This document shows positions 18,382 through 26,988 of a stretch of DNA of 64,000 bases, one piece after another. The stretch is from NCBI GenBank assembly GCA_900753325.1, contig CAADYO010000018.1, positions 35,843 to 99,842 of the forward strand, written 5' to 3'. The position numbers and the translations under genes were made by a program. This stretch comes from Bacilli bacterium. GTDB lineage: Bacteria > Bacillota_I > Bacilli_A > RF39 > UBA660. The notes beneath the pieces are model-generated. The model had not been told where the DNA came from and searched no databases. It saw only the letters and a program-made list of their open reading frames with translations. Positions within the stretch are counted from its first letter, which is position 1, and the number at the start of each line of letters is the position of its first letter.

Positions 18382-19383
18382 TTAGTAATCTATTTTCATT
18401 GCTTTTCGAACTTTTTTAATTTGTTCTTTTGCTTTTTCGCGAGCTATATTTGTTCCTTCACTTAGTATTTTATCAACAGCATCAGGATGTTCTTCATAGT
18501 ATTTTCTTCTTTCCTTAATTGGTTTTAAAAAACTGTTCATAGCATCAATTAATTCACGTTTGCATTGAACACAGCCACGACTACCAGCCTTACATTCCTT
18601 GCATACTTTTTCTACATTTTCATGGTTATTAACTAATTTATGATAATAATAAACCATACATATATCTGGATTAGCTGGATCATCTTTTCTAATTTTATTA
18701 GGATCTGTTACAGCTGCCATTATTTTTTCTTTTATTGTATCCTGATCATCTACTAGATATATAGCATTACCCAAACTTTTACCCATTTTATCATTACCAT
18801 CAAGCCCTTTAACTCTTGTTGCTGTACTTAAAACATGTTCAGGCTCTTTTAAAGTATCCCCATAAATTGCGTTAAATTTACGTACAATTTCTCGACACTG
18901 TTCAATTAAAGGTAATTGATCATCTCCAACTGGAACAAGTTCACCATCAAAAGCTGTAATATCAGCAGCTTGTGAAACTGGATAACCCAAAAATCCATAT
19001 GTGATAGATTCACCATTATTACCAAATAGTTCCTTCTTTTGAGCAATTTCAGTCTTAACAGTTGGATTTCTCTCAAGTCTTGCCACCGTAACTAAATTAG
19101 AATAGAAAACAGTAAGTTCCGCAATCTCTGGTATTTTAGATTGTAAGAAGAAGTGAACCTTTTCAGGATTTAGGCCAACAGCCAATAAATCCTTTGTAAT
19201 TTCATAAACATTAGTTCTAACTTTTTCTGGATTATTAAAGTTATCAGTCAAAGCTTGAACATCCGCAATTTCTAAATAAAAGTCATAATCATTTTGCATC
19301 TTTACCCAGTTTTGTGAAGCACCAAAATAATGGCCTAAATGCAAATTACCAGTAGGGCGTAGCCCAGTTAAAATAGTTTTCAT
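18382..19383 (-). CDS. trpS: Tryptophanyl-tRNA synthetase
   Basis: A 333-residue class I aminoacyl-tRNA synthetase with GLRPTGNLHLGHYFGA (HIGH motif, residues ~6-21), GDDQLP, and DKMGKSLGN as the KMSKS motif. It charges tRNA-Trp. AAAGGAG precedes ATG. Its 5' region carries a T-box leader with a TGG specifier, a 14-codon mini-ORF that includes a Trp codon, and a consensus promoter, so expression should rise when tRNA-Trp is uncharged. It converges on the YjbA-like gene with a 10-bp gap. Confidence 0.97.
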   Translation of the reverse strand: MKTILTGLRPTGNLHLGHYFGASQNWVKMQNDYDFYLEIADVQALTDNFNNPEKVRTNVYEITKDLLAVGLNPEKVHFFLQSKIPEIAELTVFYSNLVTVARLERNPTVKTEIAQKKELFGNNGESITYGFLGYPVSQAADITAFDGELVPVGDDQLPLIEQCREIVRKFNAIYGDTLKEPEHVLSTATRVKGLDGNDKMGKSLGNAIYLVDDQDTIKEKIMAAVTDPNKIRKDDPANPDICMVYYYHKLVNNHENVEKVCKECKAGSRGCVQCKRELIDAMNSFLKPIKERRKYYEEHPDAVDKILSEGTNIAREKAKEQIKKVRKAMKIDY

Positions 19384-19411
19384 AATAAATCTCCTTTATT
19401 TCTCAATTTTT

Positions 19412-19456
19412 CTAACTTAAAATATTCAAACACCATCGTTTCTTCATAATAAACAT
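19412..19456 (-). CDS. 14-codon leader ORF with a Trp codon between T-box and trpS
   Basis: After the T-box terminator stem, CAGGAGTGATATTT precedes ATG and an ORF encoding MFIMKKRWCLNILS then TAG. Its ribosome-binding site is at least as good as that of trpS itself, which starts 28 bases after the TAG. It could be a leader peptide whose translation senses Trp supply or prepares the mRNA, or an accident of AT-rich DNA. Only the sequence and spacing support it. Confidence 0.4.
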   Translation of the reverse strand: MFIMKKRWCLNILS

Positions 19457-19472
19457 AAATATCACTCCTGAA

Positions 19473-19690
19473 AAATAAAAAACTCTTAAATTCTAATATA
19501 GGAAAAGAGTTTTGTGCCACCTAACATAGTTCATATACTATCATATATGTCCTATTTGTAACTTTATACTAAAATTTCCAAAAGGCACTCATTAGTCCAT
19601 TCAATATTAATCCGTTGCAATTTTTCACCAAACAATTGCTCTCTATAAACTTCAATAATACTTACTAATCTAAGCCATAGTTTTCTTAAC
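19473..19690 (-). promoter_or_regulatory. T-box riboswitch upstream of trpS
   Basis: On the minus strand the leader has the AGTAAG segment, AGAGAGC followed by TTGGTGAAAAATTG (distal Stem I), a TGG codon at 19597-19599 placed as the specifier, the T-box TTAGGTGGCAC near 19516-19526, and a terminator hairpin AAACTCTT / AAGAGTTT with a T-run. T-boxes bind uncharged tRNA matching the specifier and prevent termination. TGG matches trpS. This explains the 440-bp stretch between trpS and tig. Confidence 0.9.
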
Positions 19691-19697
19691 TGCTTAA

Positions 19698-19726
19698 ATA
19701 ATAACATATCAATTTTAAATTGTCAA
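19698..19726 (-). promoter_or_regulatory. Promoter of the trpS T-box transcript
   Basis: Minus-strand TTGACA at 19726-19721 and TATTAT at 19703-19698 with a 17-base spacer, just upstream of the T-box. Confidence 0.8.
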
Positions 19727-19773
19727 ACCAGCCCTAATCGTTTTGTATAACTGATGCTTATGATGAAAAAAGG

Positions 19774-19802
19774 TTGTCTAAAAAGTAATTATAAGTTATA
19801 AT
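19774..19802 (+). promoter_or_regulatory. Promoter of tig
   Basis: TTGTCT at 19774-19779, a 17-base spacer and TATAAT at 19797-19802, 22 bases before the trigger factor start. Confidence 0.7.
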
Positions 19803-19824
19803 ATTAGAAGTTGGAGGGATATAT

Positions 19825-21129
19825 ATGGCAAAAGATGCAAAAACAAAAGAAACTAAAAAAGAAGAAACTAAAACTAAGAAAAATGTTCATGAAGTGCCTG
19901 TAAAAATTGAAGGTGAAAAATGGAAAGACGCTTTAGACAAAGTATTTGCTAAAAAGCAAAAGACAGCTAAAGTTGACGGTTTCCGTACTGGAAAGGTGCC
20001 AAGAGATATTTACGAAAAACATTTTGGTAAAGAGTCTTTATTCTTAGAAGCTGCAGATCTATTACTACAAGATGCTTATTTAAAAGCAATGGAAGATTCA
20101 AAACTAATTCCAGTAGTACAACCTGCAGTTGACCTAAAAGGAATAGATGAAAATGGTGTTGAATTCACATTTAAAATCATTACTAAACCAGAAGTGAAAA
20201 TTAAAAAATATAAAGGTTTAAATATTAAACCAGAAAAAGTAGAAGTATCAGAAGATGAAATCAATCACGAACTTGGACATTTATTAGAAAGATATACTGA
20301 ACTAGTAACAAAAGAAGATGGAAAAGTTGAAGACGGTGATGTTGCTGTTATTGACTTTGAAGGTTTTAAAGATGGTGTAGCTTTTGACGGAGGAAAAGGT
20401 GAAAATTATTCTCTAGAAATTGGTTCACATACATTCATCCCTGGTTTTGAAGAACAAGTAATTGGTATGAAAACAGGTGAAGAAAAAGATATTGAATTAA
20501 CTTTCCCAGAGGATTATGGTGCAAAAGATCTAGCTGGAGCTAAAGTTGTTTTCAAAGTAAAAGTAAATGAAATCAAAACAAAAGAAAAAAGAGAGTTAGA
20601 TGAAGAGTTTTTTGAGGATTTAGGAATGGAAGGCGTTGATTCCGAAGAAACATTAAAAGAAGAAATTAAAAAATCATTAATGGCTCAAAAAGAAGTAGAT
20701 GCTGAAAATCAATACATTGATAAGATTCTAGAAGAAGTTGGCAAAAATGTTGAAGTTGATATTCCAGAAGAAATGGTTGATGAAGAAGTAGATAGATTAT
20801 TAAAGAGATTTGAAGAACAAATGAAAATGCAAGGAATTTCACTTGACTTATACTATCAATTCACAAACACCACTGAAAAAGATTTAAAGAGTCAAATGGA
20901 AAAAGAAGCATATTCAAATGTTTTATATCGCCTAATGCTAGAAGAAATCATGAATTTAGAAAAGATTGAAGTAAGCGAAGAAGAAGCTTCTAAAGAAGCA
21001 GAAGAATTAGCTAAAAAATATCAAATGGAAAAAGATGAATTCTTAAGTAAATTTGGCGGACTTGATATGATTCAATATGATTTAGAAATGCGTAAAACTC
21101 TAGATTTATTAAAAGAATTAAATAAGTAG
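19825..21129 (+). CDS. tig: Trigger factor
   Basis: A 434-residue ribosome-bound chaperone and prolyl isomerase. The N-terminal domain carries VDGFRTGKVPRDIYEKHFG, the ribosome-docking signature loop (F-R-x-G-x-x-P). The FKBP domain is central (~165-250: GDVAVIDFEGFKDG, SHTFIPGFEEQVIGM), and the helical substrate-binding arms follow. The first ~25 residues are a Lys/Glu/Thr-rich extension beyond the usual start. GGAGGG precedes ATG. It is its own transcription unit with promoter and terminator, and lon follows, an order also common in Bacillota. Confidence 0.97.
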   Translation: MAKDAKTKETKKEETKTKKNVHEVPVKIEGEKWKDALDKVFAKKQKTAKVDGFRTGKVPRDIYEKHFGKESLFLEAADLLLQDAYLKAMEDSKLIPVVQPAVDLKGIDENGVEFTFKIITKPEVKIKKYKGLNIKPEKVEVSEDEINHELGHLLERYTELVTKEDGKVEDGDVAVIDFEGFKDGVAFDGGKGENYSLEIGSHTFIPGFEEQVIGMKTGEEKDIELTFPEDYGAKDLAGAKVVFKVKVNEIKTKEKRELDEEFFEDLGMEGVDSEETLKEEIKKSLMAQKEVDAENQYIDKILEEVGKNVEVDIPEEMVDEEVDRLLKRFEEQMKMQGISLDLYYQFTNTTEKDLKSQMEKEAYSNVLYRLMLEEIMNLEKIEVSEEEASKEAEELAKKYQMEKDEFLSKFGGLDMIQYDLEMRKTLDLLKELNK

Positions 21130-21147
21130 AAAATAGTGATAAGTAAT

Positions 21148-21175
21148 AGTGATAATTAAATCACTTTTTCTTTTT
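21148..21175 (+). terminator. Intrinsic terminator after tig
   Basis: AGTGAT / ATCACT stem with a 6-base loop, followed by TTTTCTTTTT. Confidence 0.8.
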
Positions 21176-21269
21176 GTAAAAATTATGAAAAAAATAATAA
21201 TTTACTTTAAAAAATATAAAAATTCATATATAATAAAAAGCATACAAAAAATTTGGAGGTGAATATCCC

Positions 21270-23567
21270 ATGGAAAATGAAAAACTAAGAGTTTTAATTA
21301 TAAATGATATGGTCATCTTTCCAAATAATGAAGTCAGAATAGAATATGATAAAAATTTTGATAAACAAATGAGTGAGACATTCGAGTGTAATGACGACTA
21401 TATTTTAATTGTAAATCCAATTGATGAAGATTCAGATATTGATATTACCTCACTACCAAATTATGGTGTGCTAGGTAAGATAAAATTAAAAATAAATGTT
21501 CCTAATGGTAAAACCAGAGTTGTAATTGAAGGCTTAGAACGTGTAGAAGTAGTAAATTATACATTTGAAAGTAAAAATTATACAGCTAGTTATAAAGCCT
21601 TAAATCTACCAGCTATTCCAAATGAAAAAAACTACATAAATGTCTTAATCAAAACATTAGAGCATTATATTGAAAAAGTTCCATACATAGGAAATGCTAT
21701 AATGGGACAAATAAGTAATATAAATAATTTAGATGAACTTTGTGACTTAATGGCTAGTTTTTTAAATATCGATTATCAAAGAAAAAAGAAATATATAACC
21801 TCACCAAGTCCAATTGATAGATGTAAATATTTAATTGAAGACATTAATGAAGAAATTCAGTTTGTAGAATTAGAACGAAAAATAGAATCAGAAGTAGAAA
21901 AAGAGTTAAATGAAACTCAAAAGGAATACTTTTTACGTGAAAAAATCAAGGCCATGCAAAAAGAACTTGGAGAGTCAAATAGCAAAGATGATGAAGTAGT
22001 TCGTCTAAAGAAAAAAATATCAAAATTAAAATGCAACTCCAAAGTAAAAGAGAAAATAACTAGAGAACTAGCTCGTTATGAAGCTATAAACAGTAATTCA
22101 CCAGAACTTGGAATAATAAGAGATTACCTAGATTGGATGTTAAACCTACCATGGAATAAATATACTAAGGATAACGAAGATTTAGCAAAAGTAAAATCTA
22201 TTTTAGATAGTTCACATTATGCCCTAGAAGAAGTAAAAGAAAGAATTCTAGAGTACTTGGCTGTAAAACAAAATACCAATAATTCTCGTAGTCCAATTAT
22301 TTGTTTAGTAGGTCCACCAGGCGTTGGTAAAACATCACTAGCAATTAGTATTGCTAACAGTTTAAATAGAAAAGTAGCCAAGATAAGTGTTGGTGGAATA
22401 AATGATGAAGCCGAAATAATAGGACATAGACGTACCTATATTGGAGCTAATCCCGGACGTATAATTCAAGGAATTAGACGAGCAGGCACTTCTAATCCAG
22501 TCTTTATAATTGATGAGATAGATAAAATGACTAAAGATATTAAAGGTGACCCAGCCAGTAGTTTACTAGAGGTTTTAGATCCAGAACAAAATAGTAAATT
22601 CTCAGATCACTATATAGAAGAAGAGTTTGATCTTTCCAAAGTGCTTTTTATTGCAACAGCAAATTATATCGAACAAATTCCATATGAACTACGTGATCGT
22701 CTAGAAATAATTAATTTATCAAGTTATACTGAATATGAAAAATTAGATATAGCTAAAAGACACTTGGTTCCAAAAGAATTAGAAGAACATGGTCTAACTC
22801 CATTACAAGTTCAAATAACAGATGAAGCAATTATGACTTTGATTAGAAACTACACTAAAGAAGCTGGTGTAAGAGAATTAGAAAGAATAATTGCAACATT
22901 GCTCAGAAAAATCGTAAAAGAAATTCTTCTAGGAAAAAATATTATCTTTTACAAAATCGATGAAAATAATCTTGAAACGTATATAGGAAAGAAGAAATAT
23001 TTTTATACAGAAAATATTAAGAAAAATGAAATTGGCGTTGTAAATGGTATGGCTTATACCGTTTTTGGCGGAGACATTTTACCAATAGAGGCTAATATAT
23101 TTAAAGGTAAAGGAGACTTAATTTTAACCGGTTCATTAGGTGAAGTAATGCAAGAGTCCTGTCAAATTGCTCTAAGCTATATAAAATCCAATGCTAAAGA
23201 ATTTGGAATAGACACTACCTTACTACAAGAAAATAATATTCATATTCACTTTCCAGAAGGAGCCGTATCTAAAGATGGTCCATCAGCCGGTATTGCTATT
23301 ACAACAACTCTAATAAGTATTCTTTTAAACAAACCTATAAACTATACTATATCCATGACTGGTGAAATAACCTTACATGGTAGAGTGTTAGGCATAGGTG
23401 GTCTAAAAGAAAAAATAATTGGTGCACATCGTGCTGGAATTAGGACAATTATTTTGCCAAGTGAAAATGAGAAAGATCTAGAAAAAGTACCAGAAGATAT
23501 TATAAAAGATATCACTTTTATCTTTGTAAATAACTATCTTGAAATATATAAAAAGCTATTTAAATAA
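21270..23567 (+). CDS. lon: ATP-dependent protease Lon
   Basis: A 765-residue Lon of the LonA type: N-terminal substrate domain (~1-200), coiled coil, AAA+ module with Walker A GPPGVGKTS (~348-356) and Walker B VFIIDEIDK, and the C-terminal protease with the catalytic Ser in SKDGPSAGIA (~672) and Lys in GGLKEKIIGAHRAG (~714). It degrades misfolded and regulatory proteins in the cytosol. GGAGGTGA precedes ATG. The N-terminal domain is a little short for the family. It lies just before spoVID-ysxE as in Bacillus subtilis, where lonA is close to the hem-spoVID-ysxE genes. Confidence 0.97.
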   Translation: MENEKLRVLIINDMVIFPNNEVRIEYDKNFDKQMSETFECNDDYILIVNPIDEDSDIDITSLPNYGVLGKIKLKINVPNGKTRVVIEGLERVEVVNYTFESKNYTASYKALNLPAIPNEKNYINVLIKTLEHYIEKVPYIGNAIMGQISNINNLDELCDLMASFLNIDYQRKKKYITSPSPIDRCKYLIEDINEEIQFVELERKIESEVEKELNETQKEYFLREKIKAMQKELGESNSKDDEVVRLKKKISKLKCNSKVKEKITRELARYEAINSNSPELGIIRDYLDWMLNLPWNKYTKDNEDLAKVKSILDSSHYALEEVKERILEYLAVKQNTNNSRSPIICLVGPPGVGKTSLAISIANSLNRKVAKISVGGINDEAEIIGHRRTYIGANPGRIIQGIRRAGTSNPVFIIDEIDKMTKDIKGDPASSLLEVLDPEQNSKFSDHYIEEEFDLSKVLFIATANYIEQIPYELRDRLEIINLSSYTEYEKLDIAKRHLVPKELEEHGLTPLQVQITDEAIMTLIRNYTKEAGVRELERIIATLLRKIVKEILLGKNIIFYKIDENNLETYIGKKKYFYTENIKKNEIGVVNGMAYTVFGGDILPIEANIFKGKGDLILTGSLGEVMQESCQIALSYIKSNAKEFGIDTTLLQENNIHIHFPEGAVSKDGPSAGIAITTTLISILLNKPINYTISMTGEITLHGRVLGIGGLKEKIIGAHRAGIRTIILPSENEKDLEKVPEDIIKDITFIFVNNYLEIYKKLFK

Positions 23568-23573
23568 GAGTAC

Positions 23574-23601
23574 AAAAGAAGAATAATAGTTCTTCTTTTT
23601 T
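23574..23601 (+). terminator. Intrinsic terminator after lon
   Basis: AAAAGAAGAA / TTCTTCTTTT stem with loop TAATAG and a T-run, in the gap before the spoVID-like gene. Confidence 0.75.
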
Positions 23602-23625
23602 CATACTATGAGATAGGAGGGTAAT

Positions 23626-24390
23626 ATGAAAAAAACAATATCTTTTAAGAAAAATATAGAATTTCCAACAATGATTGGAGAAATAAGTGCTATATCATTG
23701 GACCATACATTAAAATTTGTTGACGAAAGTAATATAGCCGGAGAATTCAAAATAACTGGAAGCTACAAATTAACAGAAGCATCTCGTTTAGAGGAAAAGT
23801 TTGACTATACTATACCTGCCGAAATTGTTTTGCCAGAAAGAATAGATTTGACAACTGCCAAAATAAGTATAGATGATTTTTATTATGAGATAGAAAATGA
23901 TGATGTTATGATTTGTTACATTGATGTAAAAGTTGAAGGTGTTGAAATAATTGAAACTAAAGAGGAAAAAGAAGAAGTTATCGCCGAAGAAAAACCAACA
24001 ATAGAACCTAATAGTACCGAAGAAGATATAAAAATTGAAGAGAATCGTTGTCTAGAACCAGAAAATAATCTTGAAAGAGAATGTGATGGAGATTTAGATA
24101 AAGGAGAAAGTGAAATGGAAAAAGCAGAAATAAAACCACCAATAATAGAAAAGGAGCCAGAAGATGAAAAAACAGAAGTACAAGAAAATGTTGGCTCATT
24201 ATTTTCTTCCCTTAATAACAGTGAAGAAACTTTTGCAACATATTCAATATATATTCTTAGACAAGAAGAAACAGTGCAATCATTAATAGAAAAATATCAT
24301 GTTACAAAAGAAGAACTAGAAAACTATAATGACCTAACAAATTTAACAATTGGTACCAAAATAATTGTCCCAAACACCAACAATGAGTAG
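23626..24390 (+). CDS. spoVID: SpoVID-like spore coat assembly protein (SPOCS-like domain plus LysM)
   Basis: A 254-residue protein: residues ~1-105 are beta-rich with ISAISLDHTLKFVDESNIAG and a repeat of charged strands, resembling the N-terminal SPOCS-type domain of SpoVID/SipL; ~110-190 are Glu/Lys-rich low complexity; ~200-250 form a LysM domain (YSIYILRQEETVQSLIEKYH ... TIGTKIIVPN). SpoVID directs coat encasement of the forespore. It is much shorter than Bacillus SpoVID. The next gene overlaps it by 8 bp and is ysxE-like, the same pair as in Bacillus subtilis, which strongly supports the call. Confidence 0.8.
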   Translation: MKKTISFKKNIEFPTMIGEISAISLDHTLKFVDESNIAGEFKITGSYKLTEASRLEEKFDYTIPAEIVLPERIDLTTAKISIDDFYYEIENDDVMICYIDVKVEGVEIIETKEEKEEVIAEEKPTIEPNSTEEDIKIEENRCLEPENNLERECDGDLDKGESEMEKAEIKPPIIEKEPEDEKTEVQENVGSLFSSLNNSEETFATYSIYILRQEETVQSLIEKYHVTKEELENYNDLTNLTIGTKIIVPNTNNE

Positions 24391-25285
24391 GGAAAATGAA
24401 TTACTAAAAAAATATGGTCTACGGGTAAAACATATAAGTTATAAAAAAAGTCTTAAAATAGTTGATACTAACAAAGGTAAATTTACAGTAAAAGTTAAAG
24501 AAAATAATAATGACATATATGATTACTTGCTTAATAGAGAGTTTAAGAATTTTATACCACCAGTTAATTCTCAAGAAGAATCATTTGAAATATATCCATA
24601 TATATCTGAAAAATCAATATCAGCTGAGGATAAAGCTGTTAATTTAGTATATATTTTAAGCATGCTCCATACAAGGACAACCGTCTATGAAGTACTTGAT
24701 CTTGATAATGTTAAAAAAATATATGAAGAAAATTTAAAGGAATTAAATTATTTAGAAGGCTATTATCACGATTTACAAGACTATATTGAAAATATAGTAT
24801 ACATGTCACCAGATGAATATTTATTGATTAGAAATATTTCCAGAATTTATAATGCTATAATATATTCAAAAAATACACTTGAGGCCTGGTATCAAAAAGA
24901 GATACTACAAACAAAGGAAAGACAAGTACTTCTTCATAACAATCTCTCATTAGATCATTTTTTAATATCAGGTGATAATAACTATTTAATAAATTGGAAA
25001 AATGCTAAAAAGGGACTACCTATTTATGATTTATTAAACTTCTTCAAAAATGAATATGAAAGCATTGAATTAGAAGGCTTATATAGATTATATCAAAGCA
25101 AATATAAGTATACAGAAGAAGAAACTCTTCTTTTTAATGCCTTACTATCTAAGCCCTGGAAATTAGAGCTTTCAAACAACCATTATCAAAATACAATCAA
25201 AGTCCAAAAACTAATTGATTATCTTGCTAAGGGTAGTATTTTAGTATCAAAAGAAAATAAAAAATATCAAGAAGCACAACAATAA
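24383..25285 (+). CDS. ysxE: YsxE/CotS-family spore coat kinase-like protein
   Basis: About 300 residues with the aminoglycoside-phosphotransferase-like fold of CotS/YsxE proteins: VLLHNNLSLDHFLISGD corresponds to the H-x-D-x-x-x-x-N catalytic loop but with Asn in place of the usual Asp before the loop, and YLINWKNAKKGLPIYDLLNFF to the following DFG-like region (N instead of D). The altered residues suggest a pseudokinase, as for coat proteins of this family. ATG at 24383 overlaps the spoVID stop; an upstream in-frame TTG is less likely. Function: coat protein partner of SpoVID. Confidence 0.8.
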   Translation: MSRENELLKKYGLRVKHISYKKSLKIVDTNKGKFTVKVKENNNDIYDYLLNREFKNFIPPVNSQEESFEIYPYISEKSISAEDKAVNLVYILSMLHTRTTVYEVLDLDNVKKIYEENLKELNYLEGYYHDLQDYIENIVYMSPDEYLLIRNISRIYNAIIYSKNTLEAWYQKEILQTKERQVLLHNNLSLDHFLISGDNNYLINWKNAKKGLPIYDLLNFFKNEYESIELEGLYRLYQSKYKYTEEETLLFNALLSKPWKLELSNNHYQNTIKVQKLIDYLAKGSILVSKENKKYQEAQQ

Positions 25286-25459
25286 AAATTCAAACAATAA
25301 TATGACAACATTAAGCCTTGTCGTTATAAAGAGTAAAAGTAACATTTGATAAAATAATATTATGAAAGTAACCATAATACCAACTAAGTAAAATATGTTA
25401 CTTTTTCTTTTTTGTTTGCACGTATTACAACTACAAAAGAATGGGTGTTTATTTTTCAT
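25247..25459 (-). CDS. Small membrane protein with a C-x-C-x-x-C motif
   Basis: A 70-residue protein starting MKNKHPFFCSCNTCKQKRKS followed by two very hydrophobic helices to the end. AGGTGA lies six bases before ATG at 25459, a strong ribosome-binding site. The Cys cluster next to basic residues suggests a small metal- or thiol-bearing head at the membrane. It runs convergent to ysxE and overlaps its last 39 bp. Moderately supported: the ribosome-binding site and motif argue for a gene, the overlap and AT-rich composition argue for caution. Confidence 0.5.
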   Translation of the reverse strand: MKNKHPFFCSCNTCKQKRKSNIFYLVGIMVTFIILFYQMLLLLFITTRLNVVILLFEFLLLCFLIFFIFF

Positions 25460-25517
25460 AGACTTCACCTATAATAACTTATGTTACTTCCAAAAAATAG
25501 TGCAAATATCACATCTA

Positions 25518-25547
25518 TTGACAATCAAAAATATAATGATATATAAT
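25518..25547 (+). promoter_or_regulatory. Promoter of the fur-rubrerythrin operon
   Basis: TTGACA at 25518-25523 and TATAAT at 25542-25547, 18-base spacer, immediately upstream of a perfect Fur box. Confidence 0.75.
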
Positions 25548-25552
25548 ATAAA

Positions 25553-25567
25553 TGATAATGATTATCA
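25553..25567 (+). promoter_or_regulatory. Perfect 7-1-7 Fur box
   Basis: TGATAATGATTATCA is an exact TGATAAT-N-ATTATCA repeat, the core Fur operator of Bacillus. It lies between the -10 element and the ribosome-binding site, so binding of the encoded repressor should block transcription, giving autoregulation. Confidence 0.85.
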
Positions 25568-25578
25568 ATAGGTGAAAT

Positions 25579-25977
25579 ATGAAGAATAGAAAAACAAAAC
25601 AAAAAGAAGTAATTATTAAAGCCTTAAGAAAGGACAGAAGTCATCCAACTATTACAGACATATACAAAAAAATATCTAGTGAATATCCATATATTGGCAA
25701 GGCAACTGTATACCGAAACGTCAATAGTCTTGTAGAACTTGGCCAAATAGAAAAAGTTGCTGATTTGACTGGACAATTTCACTACGATGGCAATGAACAA
25801 GAACATATCCATCTAATTTGTACAAATTGCCAAAAGATATTTGATATTTTTGATGTAGATAAGAAAGAGATAATTTCTAAAATTACCTCAAATAATTCTA
25901 TATTAGTTGAGAATATAAGTATTACCTGTAAAGGACTATGTCCAGATTGTCAAAAATTGTTATCAAATAATAAATAG
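25579..25977 (+). CDS. Fur/PerR-family metalloregulator
   Basis: A 132-residue winged-helix repressor: HPTITDIYKKIS and ATVYRNVNSLVELG form the DNA-binding domain, EHIHLICTNCQKIFD carries the metal-binding His residues, and two CxxC pairs (CTNC, CPDC) make the structural zinc site. The operator in front is of Fur type, but the gene next door is rubrerythrin, a peroxide-defence enzyme more typical of PerR regulons. The residue aligned to PerR Asp85 appears to be His here, so the sensing mode (iron or peroxide) is open. AGGTGAAAT precedes ATG. Confidence 0.9.
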   Translation: MKNRKTKQKEVIIKALRKDRSHPTITDIYKKISSEYPYIGKATVYRNVNSLVELGQIEKVADLTGQFHYDGNEQEHIHLICTNCQKIFDIFDVDKKEIISKITSNNSILVENISITCKGLCPDCQKLLSNNK

Positions 25978-25992
25978 AAAAGAGGAAGTAAA

Positions 25993-26535
25993 ATGGAATT
26001 AAAAGGAAGTAAAACAGAACAAAATTTAATGACTGCCTTTGCTGGTGAAAGTCAAGCAAGAAACAAGTATACTTACTATGCATCAAAAGCAAAAAAGGAT
26101 GGTTATGAACAATTAGCCGCTATTTTTGAAGAAACTGCTAATAATGAAAAAGAACATGCTAAACTATGGTTTAAAGAATTGCATAATGGCGAAATTCCAA
26201 CAACAGAAGAGAATCTAAAAGATGCCACATCAGGTGAAAATTATGAATGGACAGAAATGTACAAAGAGTTTGCTAAAACTGCCAAAGAAGAAGGTTTCAC
26301 ACGTCTTGCCTTTCTATTTGAAAAAGTTGGTGAAATTGAAAAACATCATGAAGAAAGATACTTAACTTTATTAAAAAATATTGAAGATGATAGAGTATTC
26401 AAAAAAGATGGAAATAAAATCTGGGTATGTAGAAACTGTGGCTATGTTTACGAAGGTGAAAAAGCCTTAGAAGTTTGCCCAGTATGTGCTCATCCAAAGA
26501 GTTTTATGGAAGTAAAAGCCGATAATTATGAATAA
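25993..26535 (+). CDS. rbr: Rubrerythrin
   Basis: A 180-residue non-haem diiron peroxidase: four-helix ferritin-like domain with GESQARNKYTYYASKA, ETANNEKEHAKLWF and EKVGEIEKHHEERY giving the Glu/His diiron ligands, then a rubredoxin domain with CRNCGYVYEG and CPVCAHPK. It reduces hydrogen peroxide in anaerobes. It follows the Fur-family gene by 15 bp with GAGGAAG before ATG, so it shares the Fur-box promoter. This indicates an anaerobic or microaerobic lifestyle. Confidence 0.96.
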   Translation: MELKGSKTEQNLMTAFAGESQARNKYTYYASKAKKDGYEQLAAIFEETANNEKEHAKLWFKELHNGEIPTTEENLKDATSGENYEWTEMYKEFAKTAKEEGFTRLAFLFEKVGEIEKHHEERYLTLLKNIEDDRVFKKDGNKIWVCRNCGYVYEGEKALEVCPVCAHPKSFMEVKADNYE

Positions 26536-26538
26536 AAG

Positions 26539-26566
26539 CAAAAAGATCCGAGTGGATCTTTTTTTA
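26539..26566 (+). terminator. Terminator after rubrerythrin
   Basis: AAAAGATCC / GGATCTTTT stem with GAGT loop and a T-run. On the minus strand it ends the convergent relic gene. Confidence 0.85.
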
Positions 26567-26938
26567 AAAGGCAATTTCTGTTTCAACATGTTCGTCAAAT
26601 ATTGCTATAAATAAAAATATTATTCCAGAAATTAAAACCAAAATAGTTGCTATAAAATTAATTGTCTCAAAAACTTTTTACTACAAGTATCATCAATTTT
26701 AATATTTTTATATTCCGCAAGCCCCGATTTAAAAAAGTAATAATAAATTACAACAGCAATTGAAAAAACAATTATAAGTAAAGTTCGATAATTTTTTTTA
26801 GCTATTTTATCACCATATAAAAAGTATTTTACTTCTTCATCGTTTGCCAAAAAAAGAAAGCCCAATTAAAATAAGATAAACAATCCATATATAATTTCCT
26901 ATCTGTATTGTCTTTAATACTTCTTCTTTATTTCTCAT
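26564..26938 (-). pseudogene. Frameshifted paralogue of the small membrane gene at 27262-27621
   Basis: Read on the minus strand, three frames together give a protein like the intact neighbour: MRNKEEVLKTIQIGNYIWIV (first frame, ends at TGA after SFFGKR), then NDEEVKYFLYGDKIAKKNYR and two hydrophobic segments (second frame), then INFIATILVLISGIIFLF and a VETEIAF end (third frame). The neighbour has MKNGEEIKRLTFENYIWGVY and MIRLIGSILVFAGTICFLYF at matching places. Two frameshifts make it a pseudogene unless they are assembly errors. It accounts for most of the 420-bp interval after rubrerythrin. Confidence 0.65.
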
Positions 26939-26988
26939 ATTAAAATATATTCTAACAAAAACAATAATATAATTTTATAGGTGGTAAA

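Noticed and set aside
19560..19690. Minus-strand open frame in the trpS leader with a W-T-N segment resembling the DinD relic
   Set aside because: The same bases form the conserved Stem I of the T-box, which explains them; the similarity is short and by chance.
24365..24382. TTG start for ysxE six codons earlier
   Set aside because: No ribosome-binding site, and the ATG at 24383 sits in the usual stop-overlap of the spoVID-ysxE pair.
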